Positions 33,225 to 40,122 of a DNA stretch of 44,783 nucleotides are shown piece by piece. The first letter of the stretch is position 1. Each line of letters begins with the position of its first letter. A program made the translations under genes and the position numbers. The DNA comes from Planctomycetaceae bacterium. Lineage in GTDB: Bacteria; Planctomycetota; Planctomycetia; Pirellulales; Pirellulaceae. A model generated the notes under the pieces. It did no database searches. It was not told the DNA's origin and saw only the letters and a program-made list of their open reading frames with translations. The stretch spans positions 1 through 44,783 of the forward strand of contig SXOA01000053.1 of NCBI GenBank assembly GCA_005778405.1, given 5' to 3'.

Positions 33225-33896
33225 ATGCGCAGATTGCAGTTAATCGGTTTTGTAGTAATCAGCGGGTTGGCATTCGCACGACTGGCCGAAGCGCAAGAAG
33301 CTTCGGCGACCAAACCAGCCAGGCACCGGATAGTGCTCGCCGAACCGCTTGCCGCGGGAAAGACGCTGGATGAACTGCTGGAGGCGAAGGGGACGTTTCA
33401 GGCCGAAGCGGCCGCGCTCAAGAGTTTCGTCGCAGCGCTGGAAACTGCGCTCGACATGACGGTCGTCCTGAGAACGAAGAAACTGGAAGAAGCGGCAGTC
33501 AGCATGGACACCCCGCTTACATACAAGCTCACAAACGTGCGGATCAAGACTGCGCTCAAGCTGATCTTGGGGGAACTGGGGCTGAGCTATGTCTCAGAGG
33601 ACAATGTCCTGGTCGTTACGACGCCTGAAGACGCCGGCTCGAAGTACGTCACCCGCGTTTACGACTGCTGTGATCTACTGGACGCCAATGAGGACTCGGC
33701 GCAAGGACTCTTCGAGGAGATCACCACGCTTGTCCACCCTGATTCATGGGACTTTTCAGGTCCAGCACCGTCGGCGGACTTCAAAGGGCTGCTCATCATT
33801 TCACAGACGCAGGAAGTCCACCAGGATGTCGAGAAGTTTCTGAACCAACTTCATCAGGCGCTGGGGATTGCCGGGAAAGTTAAAGTGCAAAAGTGA
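33225..33896 (+). CDS. Secreted secretin-N0/STN-like protein, copy 2
   Basis: A 223-aa paralogue of the preceding gene. It has a signal peptide (MRRLQLIGFVVISGLAFARL, cleavage near EAQEA), then the same N0-like module (LKSFVAALETALDMTVVLRT, TPLTYKLTNVRIKTALKLIL, GLSYVSEDNVLVVTTPEDAGS) and the VTRVYDCCDLL segment. It lacks the Lys/Glu-rich insert of copy 1 and so is about 50 residues shorter. The end DFKGLLIISQTQEVHQDVEK is very close to copy 1. The two clearly arose by tandem duplication. The ATG at 33225 is chosen because it begins the signal peptide; an open frame further upstream overlaps the first gene. It converges on ribBA with a 53-nt gap. Confidence 0.78.
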   Translation: MRRLQLIGFVVISGLAFARLAEAQEASATKPARHRIVLAEPLAAGKTLDELLEAKGTFQAEAAALKSFVAALETALDMTVVLRTKKLEEAAVSMDTPLTYKLTNVRIKTALKLILGELGLSYVSEDNVLVVTTPEDAGSKYVTRVYDCCDLLDANEDSAQGLFEEITTLVHPDSWDFSGPAPSADFKGLLIISQTQEVHQDVEKFLNQLHQALGIAGKVKVQK

Positions 33897-33949
33897 CAGG
33901 GAGCTGCCCCCTGGTTCCACCACTCACCACGTACCACCAGCCACTCACA

Positions 33950-35152
33950 TTACTCCGGCAAATTGTGCCCCATCTTGTCCCGCTTCGTGGCGAGATACCG
34001 TTCATTGTGTGGATTAGTCGGGGCGACGATGGGGACCTGGTCGACGACCTCCAGATTGAAGCCGTCGTAGATGAAGGCGCTGGTCTTTTTGGGGTTGTTC
34101 GTGAGCAGACGCACCTTGGAGAGGCCCAGATCCTTGAGAATCTGGATACCGACGCCGTAGTCCCGAACATCCGCCTTGAAGCCGAGGGCGTGGTTGGCCT
34201 CGACGGTGTCCATCCCTTTCTCTTGCAGCTCATAGGCCTTGATTTTGGCGACCAGCCCAATGCCGCGCCCTTCCTGCGGCAGATAAATGATGGCTCCCGC
34301 TCCCGCCTGATTGATGAGTTCCATCGCCATTTGCAGTTGACTGCCGCAGTCGCAGCGGAGGGAGTCGAGGAGGTCGCCGGTGAAGCAGGAGGAGTGGAGG
34401 CGGACGAGCGGGGCGTCGACGCTGGCGAGATCCCCTTTGACGATAGCGAGCGGGTTTTGCGACTCGAACTTGACCTCGTAGACGATGACGGTGAAATCGC
34501 CGTACTTGGCCGTCGGCAGGCTGGCCGTGGCCAGACGGCTGACCAGCTTCTCGCTGACGCGGCGGTGGGCGATGAGCTGCTCGATGGAGATGATGTGCAG
34601 CTTGTGCTTCTTGGCGATGGCCGAAAGCTGGTCGCGAGTCGCCCGGTTGCCGGCGTCGTCCAAAATCTCGCACAACACGCCGACCGGAGCGAGGCCGGCC
34701 ATGCGGCAAAGGTCCACGGAAGCTTCCGTATGTCCGGCCCGGCGGAGGACACCTCCCTCTTTGGCCAACAGCGGATGAACGTGGCCGGGGCGGACAAAGT
34801 CGGCGGCGGTGCTCTTGGGATTGGCCATCTCCCGAACGGTGCAGCAGCGTTCATCGACGGTGATCCCCGTCTTGCCGCTTCGATGGTCGATCGGCGTCAG
34901 AAACCCGGTCCCCAGCGGAGCCGTGTTGGTATCAACAATCGGCAACAGGTTCAGCCGGCGAGCCACATCCGGCAGCAGAGGCACGCAGAATTCCCCGCGC
35001 CCCGCGAGGATGAAGTTAATCGTCTCCGACGTCGCCTTTTCCGCCGAACAAATAAAGTCCCCTTCATTCTCCCGGTCCTCCGCGTCCACGACAATGATCA
35101 CCTCGCCCCGGGCGATGGCATCGACGGCGTCTTGGACGGGGGAGAAGGCCAT
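33950..35152 (-). CDS. ribBA: Bifunctional DHBP synthase / GTP cyclohydrolase II
   Basis: This catalyses two first steps of riboflavin synthesis: ribulose 5-phosphate to 3,4-dihydroxy-2-butanone 4-phosphate and GTP to the diaminopyrimidine. In the 400-aa protein the N-terminal RibB half has EDRENEGD (25-32), RPGHVHPL (121-128) and HTEASVDL (141-148). The C-terminal RibA half has RLHSSCFTGD and RCDCGSQ with C256, C267 and C269 as zinc ligands, followed by LPQEGRGIG. Both active sites appear complete. ATG 35152 gives the typical start MAFSPVQDAV. The 5' spacer (35153-35575) does not contain a convincing FMN riboswitch. Confidence 0.97.
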   Translation of the reverse strand: MAFSPVQDAVDAIARGEVIIVVDAEDRENEGDFICSAEKATSETINFILAGRGEFCVPLLPDVARRLNLLPIVDTNTAPLGTGFLTPIDHRSGKTGITVDERCCTVREMANPKSTAADFVRPGHVHPLLAKEGGVLRRAGHTEASVDLCRMAGLAPVGVLCEILDDAGNRATRDQLSAIAKKHKLHIISIEQLIAHRRVSEKLVSRLATASLPTAKYGDFTVIVYEVKFESQNPLAIVKGDLASVDAPLVRLHSSCFTGDLLDSLRCDCGSQLQMAMELINQAGAGAIIYLPQEGRGIGLVAKIKAYELQEKGMDTVEANHALGFKADVRDYGVGIQILKDLGLSKVRLLTNNPKKTSAFIYDGFNLEVVDQVPIVAPTNPHNERYLATKRDKMGHNLPE

Positions 35153-35575
35153 GGGGGAGGGAAGAGGGCAGGTTCAGAGGTCAGTTAGAACAGCGTGTAA
35201 GGAAATGGCCGACGAAAGAGCATTGGATCTAGGACACATTTCATTATAGAGGCAGAGCTTGTTCCTCGTTAGGTCCGCTCGAACGCCGCACGTGCTACTT
35301 TGTCCTTCTTAGCCACGCGTTGAAACCTGCGTTTTCCATGGCCGTATTCAGCACGCCAATCCGTACGTAAGTGACCTCTTTAGGGGTTTTGATCCCGCTG
35401 CGGCGACTTGCCTGGTCTGAGCCAGGAGACGCATCCTGCCGGTGTGGTGTTACCGAGACTCAACGTTGATTCATGAATCTAAAAGTCCCTGTTGGGGCAT
35501 GATTGATCAAGCTTGCGGCGAGTGTGAATCACCCTTGTGCTGAAACCACCTGCGGCTACATCGGCGGCGGCAGCC
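35153..35575. other. 423-nt gene-free spacer with competing hairpins, candidate structured RNA
   Basis: No open frame of note. Between 35411 and 35479 several short stems cluster: CCTGG/CCAGG (35411-35415 with 35422-35426), which is incompatible with CAGGA/TCCTG (35423-35427 with 35434-35438), then GGT/ACC (35446-35454), CAACGTTG (35461-35468) and GATTCATGAATC (35468-35479). Mutually exclusive stems are what an attenuator or riboswitch-like leader would show, but the strand is not determined. It lies 5' of ribBA and 3' of the toroid gene. GAGCCAGGAGAC within it recalls a cobalamin-riboswitch box but the rest does not fit. I give it as a candidate only. Confidence 0.35.
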
Positions 35576-37459
35576 TTAACGTGACCGCTCTGGCGCGTCA
35601 GGCAGTTCGGTGAGCCGCGTGGGATGATCGGGGTCGTCCCCGCCATATAGCGGCAGGTAACGGTAATAGACTTCGAGGCAAAGAGTGGCCATCGCCGTGC
35701 TGTAGACGCGGCCGCCGTAGTTTCCCCACAGATTGTCGGGGTCCCAGCTACCCACGAGCTTGCCGTCGTGTCGCTGGCGGGCGAGCAACTCTCGCTGCAT
35801 GGCCCCGTTCCAACGGTCCCAATCTTCTCCCTGCCGCTGGAACATGGCGACCGTGCCGTAGTACCAGTAATAGAGATTAACCGACTCTCGCGTCGGCACT
35901 TCTTCCATCACGAATTTAGACGCTTCCGACTGAGTCGCCTGACTGTCTTCGGCGGAGAGAAAGATGCGACAACACAGAGCCTCCGCCGTCATCGTACGCG
36001 TCGTGCGGTCGCCGGGGCGATAGCTGGCCAGGCCGCGGTGCTCACCCGAGGAACAACTGTGGAGGAAGCGGCCCATCCGCGTGCGCGTTTCGGCAGGAAT
36101 CGGCAGACCCGCCATCTCGGCACTCTTCAGCGACATCACCTGCCAGCCGAACTGGCTCAGGTCGCCGGCGTCACCGGGCCGATACCTCCATCCTCCGCCG
36201 GAGTGCTGCGAGCGGACAGTGTAATTGATCGCCTTCGTCACCGCGTTTTTAAGCCGCTCATCTCCGGTCATTGCGTACGCTTCGCTCAGGGCCAATGTGG
36301 CAATGCCGTGGCAATACATGGCCGCAAACAGCTCGGCGTCACCAGCCAGGCTGCCGTCCGCGGCCTGGCTGTCAAGCAGGAATTCCAGGCCGTGCTGCAC
36401 GTTCTCGCGATGCTTCCCTTCCAGGTGCGACTCTCCCGCTCCCAGGAACGCGAGCAGAGCCAGCCCGGTGATGCCGGTATCCGCCTTTTTGCCGGCTCCC
36501 CCCCGGTCATGCCCCATGATCTTGGCTTCCTTCCCCGCCCCATGCGCGTCTGCATCCCAGCGCCCCTCAGCCGATTGATTGGCCGCCATCCAGTCTAGGG
36601 CCGCACCCACAGCCGCTTCGCTGGTAACCGTGCCGCCGTGGCGCTGAGCGATTTTCAGCCGGTCGGCGACACGGGAGCGGAGCATGGCGGGCATCTCTTG
36701 GCCATCACCGGCGCGGCGGGGAATGGCGGGTGCGGAGACGTGCAAAGTTTCCGGTGGGGCGGAAGCGATGGAGGGGTTCGGAAGGGGCTCAAAGACCGGG
36801 GATTCCCTGGGTGAGGGCACAGGAAGGACTTCCGGCCCCGCAACATCGGTTGCGATTTCGCGCGGCAAAGGCTTCTCTGCGACCAATGTTTTCTCTGCAG
36901 GCTCTTGGACAGGCTCTTCCACCGGCGAGGGTTCAATCACCAGAGGCTGCGGCATCGGTGGCTTTGCCTGTACAAGTTCTTGCTTTGGCTGCGGCGCTTC
37001 CTTGGGCTTCGGTGGCGCTTCCGGTGGTTTCACTTCGGCCGGAATCAGCGGCGGAGGGGGTTGGCGTTTGGGGGGCTCTTTGACAGGAGAGACGACTTCT
37101 GCTGCCCGTGAGACTTTGGGCAATTCCTTGGTGTTGGCGGTTGATTCCGGTCCTTCCTCCACGTCGTCCGTCACGTCCTCAATCCGAACGTTGATGGTGC
37201 CATCCGCTGTAGCGCGGCCGGGGGCTTCGAAGAAGACCCGTGTGCCGTAGCAGTAGCAGAGGAGCAGAAGGTGGGCGAAAAGAGAAAGGCCGGCGCATTT
37301 GGCGAGCGGCCGGGCCTGTCCCCAGCGGGTCCACATCAGTATGCCCAGGCCGATGGTGACGAGGCCCAGACCGACCGCCAGAACCATCGCCAAAGCCCGC
37401 GCGGGGGGGATGCCGGTAGCGGCAGCGAGCATCATGTCCTGAGCCAAACTCACGCACAT
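35576..37459 (-). CDS. TonB-like N-terminal half fused to a terpene-cyclase-fold (alpha/alpha-toroid) domain
   Basis: A 627-aa membrane protein, last gene of an exbB-exbD operon. Residues about 22-72 hold two hydrophobic segments (LAMVLAVGLGLVTIGLGILM and LSLFAHLLLLCYCYGTRVFF). Residues about 125-245 are a proline/lysine/glutamate-rich stretch like the periplasm-spanning part of TonB (VSPVKEPPKRQPPPPLIPAE). The C-terminal half (about 270-610) is not a TonB C-terminal domain but a squalene-cyclase/prenyltransferase-like toroid, seen from repeated helices such as GLEFLLDSQAADGSLAGDAE and RSQHSGGGWRYRPGDAGD. I see no DXDD-type cyclase acid motif. The ATG 37459 directly abuts GGAGG; GTG 37453 has better spacing (6 nt) and may be the true start. 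It begins 8 nt after exbD. Confidence 0.85.
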   Translation of the reverse strand: MCVSLAQDMMLAAATGIPPARALAMVLAVGLGLVTIGLGILMWTRWGQARPLAKCAGLSLFAHLLLLCYCYGTRVFFEAPGRATADGTINVRIEDVTDDVEEGPESTANTKELPKVSRAAEVVSPVKEPPKRQPPPPLIPAEVKPPEAPPKPKEAPQPKQELVQAKPPMPQPLVIEPSPVEEPVQEPAEKTLVAEKPLPREIATDVAGPEVLPVPSPRESPVFEPLPNPSIASAPPETLHVSAPAIPRRAGDGQEMPAMLRSRVADRLKIAQRHGGTVTSEAAVGAALDWMAANQSAEGRWDADAHGAGKEAKIMGHDRGGAGKKADTGITGLALLAFLGAGESHLEGKHRENVQHGLEFLLDSQAADGSLAGDAELFAAMYCHGIATLALSEAYAMTGDERLKNAVTKAINYTVRSQHSGGGWRYRPGDAGDLSQFGWQVMSLKSAEMAGLPIPAETRTRMGRFLHSCSSGEHRGLASYRPGDRTTRTMTAEALCCRIFLSAEDSQATQSEASKFVMEEVPTRESVNLYYWYYGTVAMFQRQGEDWDRWNGAMQRELLARQRHDGKLVGSWDPDNLWGNYGGRVYSTAMATLCLEVYYRYLPLYGGDDPDHPTRLTELPDAPERSR

Positions 37460-37467
37460 CCTCCGGA

Positions 37468-37923
37468 TTAGTACGGCTTCGACCTGGCACCACGATCCGC
37501 GGTGTGGTTGCTCCCGCTGGGGCTCATCGAGATGCCGACATTCTTGACCCCCGCGCTATTGCAGGCGGCGAGCACCGCGGCCACATGTTGAAAATCAGTC
37601 TTGGCGTCGCCACGAATGGTGATGGCCATTTCCGGATTCCGCCGCCGATCGCTGCCGAGCTGCGCCACGAGCTGGTCGAGGGACAGGTCCCGGCCATCGA
37701 GGGCGATTTCCCCATTCTGATGGACATTGACCAGCCGCTTGTCTGGCACCGCGGTCATGTTCTCTCCATGTTTGACCTGCGGCACCTTTACGTCCACCTT
37801 TTTCTCGGCATCCACGAACCTCGTCCCGACCATGAAAAAGATGATCAGGTTGAAGACTATGTCCAGCATGGGCGTGAGGTTGATCGCCGGCATGTCGTCG
37901 TCTTGGGAAGTCTTTAGTGGCAT
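37468..37923 (-). CDS. exbD: ExbD/TolR-family biopolymer transport protein
   Basis: ExbD couples the proton gradient to a TonB-like partner in the inner membrane. The 151-aa product has one transmembrane helix near the N-terminus: PAINLTPMLDIVFNLIIFFM with D21 as the essential proton-path aspartate (numbered from ATG 37923). The periplasmic part contains KRLVNVHQNGEIALDGRDLS and ends with a short disordered tail. The ATG at 37923 is preferred over a TTG three codons upstream. The gene follows exbB and precedes the toroid protein by 8 nt, so the three are an operon. Confidence 0.93.
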   Translation of the reverse strand: MPLKTSQDDDMPAINLTPMLDIVFNLIIFFMVGTRFVDAEKKVDVKVPQVKHGENMTAVPDKRLVNVHQNGEIALDGRDLSLDQLVAQLGSDRRRNPEMAITIRGDAKTDFQHVAAVLAACNSAGVKNVGISMSPSGSNHTADRGARSKPY

Positions 37924-37998
37924 TGTTATCAAATACCCTGCTTCTCAATCTCTCCACGTCTCGAATCTCGAATCTCAGATTTCAAATGCCTCTCGGCC

Positions 37999-38817
37999 TT
38001 ACGCAGCTTTGGACTTTTGTTTGGTCGAGGTAGTGCGATTGGCCAAGCCATCCGCGCTGATGAGCTCGACGAGCTGCTGGCCGAGGAAATCGATTTCGGT
38101 GATCAGGCCGTCGACGCGGCCGACGAAGTACAGGTAGGCCATCAAGGCGGGGATGGCGACGAACATGCCGGCCGCCGTGGTAAGGAGCGCTTGCGCGATG
38201 CCCCCCGCCAAAAGTTCACGTTGTCCCATCGCGTCGGACGAGGAAATGGCGTTGAAGGACATAATCATTCCAACCACCGTGCCGAGCAGACCCAGCAGCG
38301 GGCTGACCTGAGAGATGCCGCTGAACAGCCGCAGGTGCCGCCGCAATTGATTGGTGACCCGCTCGCCGGAATCCAGAATGGCCTGCTCGACTTCCACCGA
38401 GGCGCGGCCCCATTTCTTGACTGCGGCTGCGAAGACGACGGCGACCGGGCTGCGGTTGTCTTCGCAAAGCTGCAGGGCCTTCTCGCGGTCGAGTTGCCCT
38501 TCCCTCACCTGCTCCAAAATACGCTTGACGAACGGCCGCGGAATGACCCGCCCGCGGCGCAGGGCGATAAACCGCTCAAAGACGAAGACGAACAGCACGA
38601 ACGAGCAAAGCCCAATGGGATACATCAGCGGCCCGCCGTCGTGCATCACGTCGAGCAGATTCTTGGTCGGGATTTTTCCCTGGGAAGCCGCGTCCTCGGC
38701 CAGCGAACCCTGAGCGAGGGCCGCTCCCGAAAGCAGCAACCAGCCGGCCAAGACTCCCAAGCAAATCCATCCGCGCTGTGTTTTTGACAGCGGGCTGCGC
38801 AGCGTCATGTGCCGCAT
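37999..38817 (-). CDS. exbB: ExbB/TolQ/MotA-family proton channel protein with signal peptide
   Basis: The 272-aa product has a cleavable-looking N-terminal hydrophobic segment (GWICLGVLAGWLLLSGAALA, residues 16-35), then the ExbB core: helix GGPLMYPIGLCSFVLFVFVF, a long cytoplasmic domain (RGRVIPRPFVKRILEQVREG ... QLRRHLRLFSGISQ), and two helices (SPLLGLLGTVVGMIMSF, ALLTTAAGMFVAIPALMAYL). The LLGTVVGMI and AxxTTAAGMFVAIP motifs are diagnostic of the family. ATG 38817 is chosen because AGGGAAG lies about 8 nt upstream. It is the first gene of the operon with exbD and the toroid protein. A separation of about 75 nt from exbD contains short direct repeats. Confidence 0.93.
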   Translation of the reverse strand: MRHMTLRSPLSKTQRGWICLGVLAGWLLLSGAALAQGSLAEDAASQGKIPTKNLLDVMHDGGPLMYPIGLCSFVLFVFVFERFIALRRGRVIPRPFVKRILEQVREGQLDREKALQLCEDNRSPVAVVFAAAVKKWGRASVEVEQAILDSGERVTNQLRRHLRLFSGISQVSPLLGLLGTVVGMIMSFNAISSSDAMGQRELLAGGIAQALLTTAAGMFVAIPALMAYLYFVGRVDGLITEIDFLGQQLVELISADGLANRTTSTKQKSKAA

Positions 38818-39236
38818 AGTCAACTTCCCTGTAATACGTCCCGCCGCTAGTGCTAGCAGCAGACTCTCCTCGCGCACCTCTTGCCGACAGCCGGCAGGGC
38901 CGCGCTTCTTCTTCATCGGCGGCCCAGGCGGCTGGGAACAATCAAGCCAGCCGAGTCATTCACAGTGGGAAACTGCGGCAAAGTTTGCGGAGGTGGGAAG
39001 GCTCTTGCAGACCGCTAACTCTCCGATCACGCCTGGCGTTCTTGGAAGAATTTGCACATTTTTCCGGTTGGTCGGGCAATTCTGTCCGCGGCTGGGCGCT
39101 CATTTGTTCGGTAGCGAACTATCATCCCCGCGAGGATCGCCGATTCGCTGAAATTAACCACAGCGACGAAGAGTCCGAACGCCGATCGGTGTGCCGCGAG
39201 TTCGGGTCGAAAGGCGACGTGTCAACGGATCAGAGC
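38818..39236. other. 419-nt spacer between exbB and the ArsR-type gene
   Basis: No open frame that looks like a gene, no tRNA and no clear repeat. It must contain the promoter of exbB; I cannot place -35 and -10 boxes with confidence. Confidence 0.4.
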
Positions 39237-39689
39237 TTAGTCATTCTCTCGATCGCGTCCGTACGTTAGCAGCGCGTCCTCAATCCGCACCTTTTTCGTC
39301 TCGCCTTTGCTGGCGCCGAAGAGCAGGTCCAGATAGGCCTGCATCCGTTTGGGGACGATGTGGTAGAAGTTGTGCTTGCCTTCCCGGCGACAGGCGATGA
39401 TGCCGTCCTCGCGAAGCAGAGCCAGGTGGTGGCTGACCGCCGGCTGGCTCTGCCCCAGCAGTTTGCAGAGCGTACGGACATTGAGTTCTTCCCGTTGCGT
39501 CAGATAGTGCAGCACCCGGACGCGGGTATCGTCCCCCAGCAGCTTGAAGAGCTGCACCAGGTCGCGGGTGGTGGCGCTCGAGAGGGGCGAAAGGCGGGAC
39601 TCGTCATGCTGCGAGTCGTCGGCCGAGCCTTCCGGGGATGCATTGTTTGAATTGTGCTCGAACATCTTGGGAGCAAGCAAAGTAACCAT
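39237..39689 (-). CDS. ArsR/SmtB-family transcriptional regulator
   Basis: A 150-aa winged-helix repressor. After a polar tail (about 1-38) comes the HTH core: RDLVQLFKLLGDDTRVRVLH, YLTQREELNVRTLCKLLGQ and the recognition helix QSQPAVSHHLALLRE, then the wing GIIACRREGKHNFYHIV. The metal-sensing CxC of ArsR or the alpha-5 ligands of SmtB are not visible (one Cys in the TLCKLLG helix), so the signal may not be a metal. GAGGA lies 5 nt before ATG 39689. A perfect palindrome at 39704-39723 lies 14 nt upstream and may be its own operator. The next gene on the other side, oppA, is divergent, 433 nt away. Confidence 0.9.
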   Translation of the reverse strand: MVTLLAPKMFEHNSNNASPEGSADDSQHDESRLSPLSSATTRDLVQLFKLLGDDTRVRVLHYLTQREELNVRTLCKLLGQSQPAVSHHLALLREDGIIACRREGKHNFYHIVPKRMQAYLDLLFGASKGETKKVRIEDALLTYGRDREND

Positions 39690-39703
39690 AAGTTCCTCTT
39701 GGA

Positions 39704-39723
39704 GAACCTTTGAATAAAGGTTC
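39704..39723. promoter_or_regulatory. Candidate operator of the ArsR-type regulator
   Basis: GAACCTTTGAATAAAGGTTC is a 20-nt palindrome with 8-bp arms and a 4-nt AT-rich centre. It lies 14 nt upstream of the regulator start. ArsR-family dimers bind such AT-centred palindromes over their own promoters. This may instead be a leader hairpin. Confidence 0.5.
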
Positions 39724-40122
39724 AGGAAATCCCGTCAGAGGATCTGACCTGACTGCCGTTCAGATTTTGTGGGTGGCAATGCAGAACGAGCCTGCCTGGT
39801 CCGCCGATTGCCGACATGAAACTGAAAGACAAATCACAACCTTATCGGCCGGCTCGAAGCACCACAGAACGTGGCACTTAGTAAATCCTCGAACCAACCC
39901 CTCCTCCATCATGCTCGCCATTGTAAGCCGCCGAGGTGGCCATTGGGAATAGTTCCGGCGGCGAATTGTGCCGGAATTTGCTGAAAAATAGCGGGCCGCA
40001 ACAACTTTCTCGCGGGCCCGGACGGTCCGTGTTCCGGTTGCGACCTGTCCTTTCCGGCCTTACCATGACGGCAAGCATCCCGCGGCAGTTCCTCCGCGGA
40101 AAGTCACCCGGACGGTCACCCC
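39724..40122. other. Divergent promoter region between the ArsR-type gene and oppA
   Basis: No gene-like open frame. TTCCGGCGGCGAATTGTGCCG around 39953-39974 is locally self-complementary but weak. Promoters for both neighbours are expected here; none could be placed reliably. Confidence 0.4.

Noticed and set aside
33893..35188. Plus-strand open frame of 431 codons opposite ribBA
   Set aside because: Shadow of a gene with both catalytic motif sets intact.
35153..35400. FMN riboswitch upstream of ribBA
   Set aside because: The conserved RFN element blocks (for example a GGCGGTA-type segment in the right order) could not be found on the minus strand.
35419..35442. Cobalamin-riboswitch-like box GAGCCAGGAGAC
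   Set aside because: The box is interrupted by extra bases before CCTGCC, the upstream conserved parts are missing, and no plus-strand gene follows that it could control.
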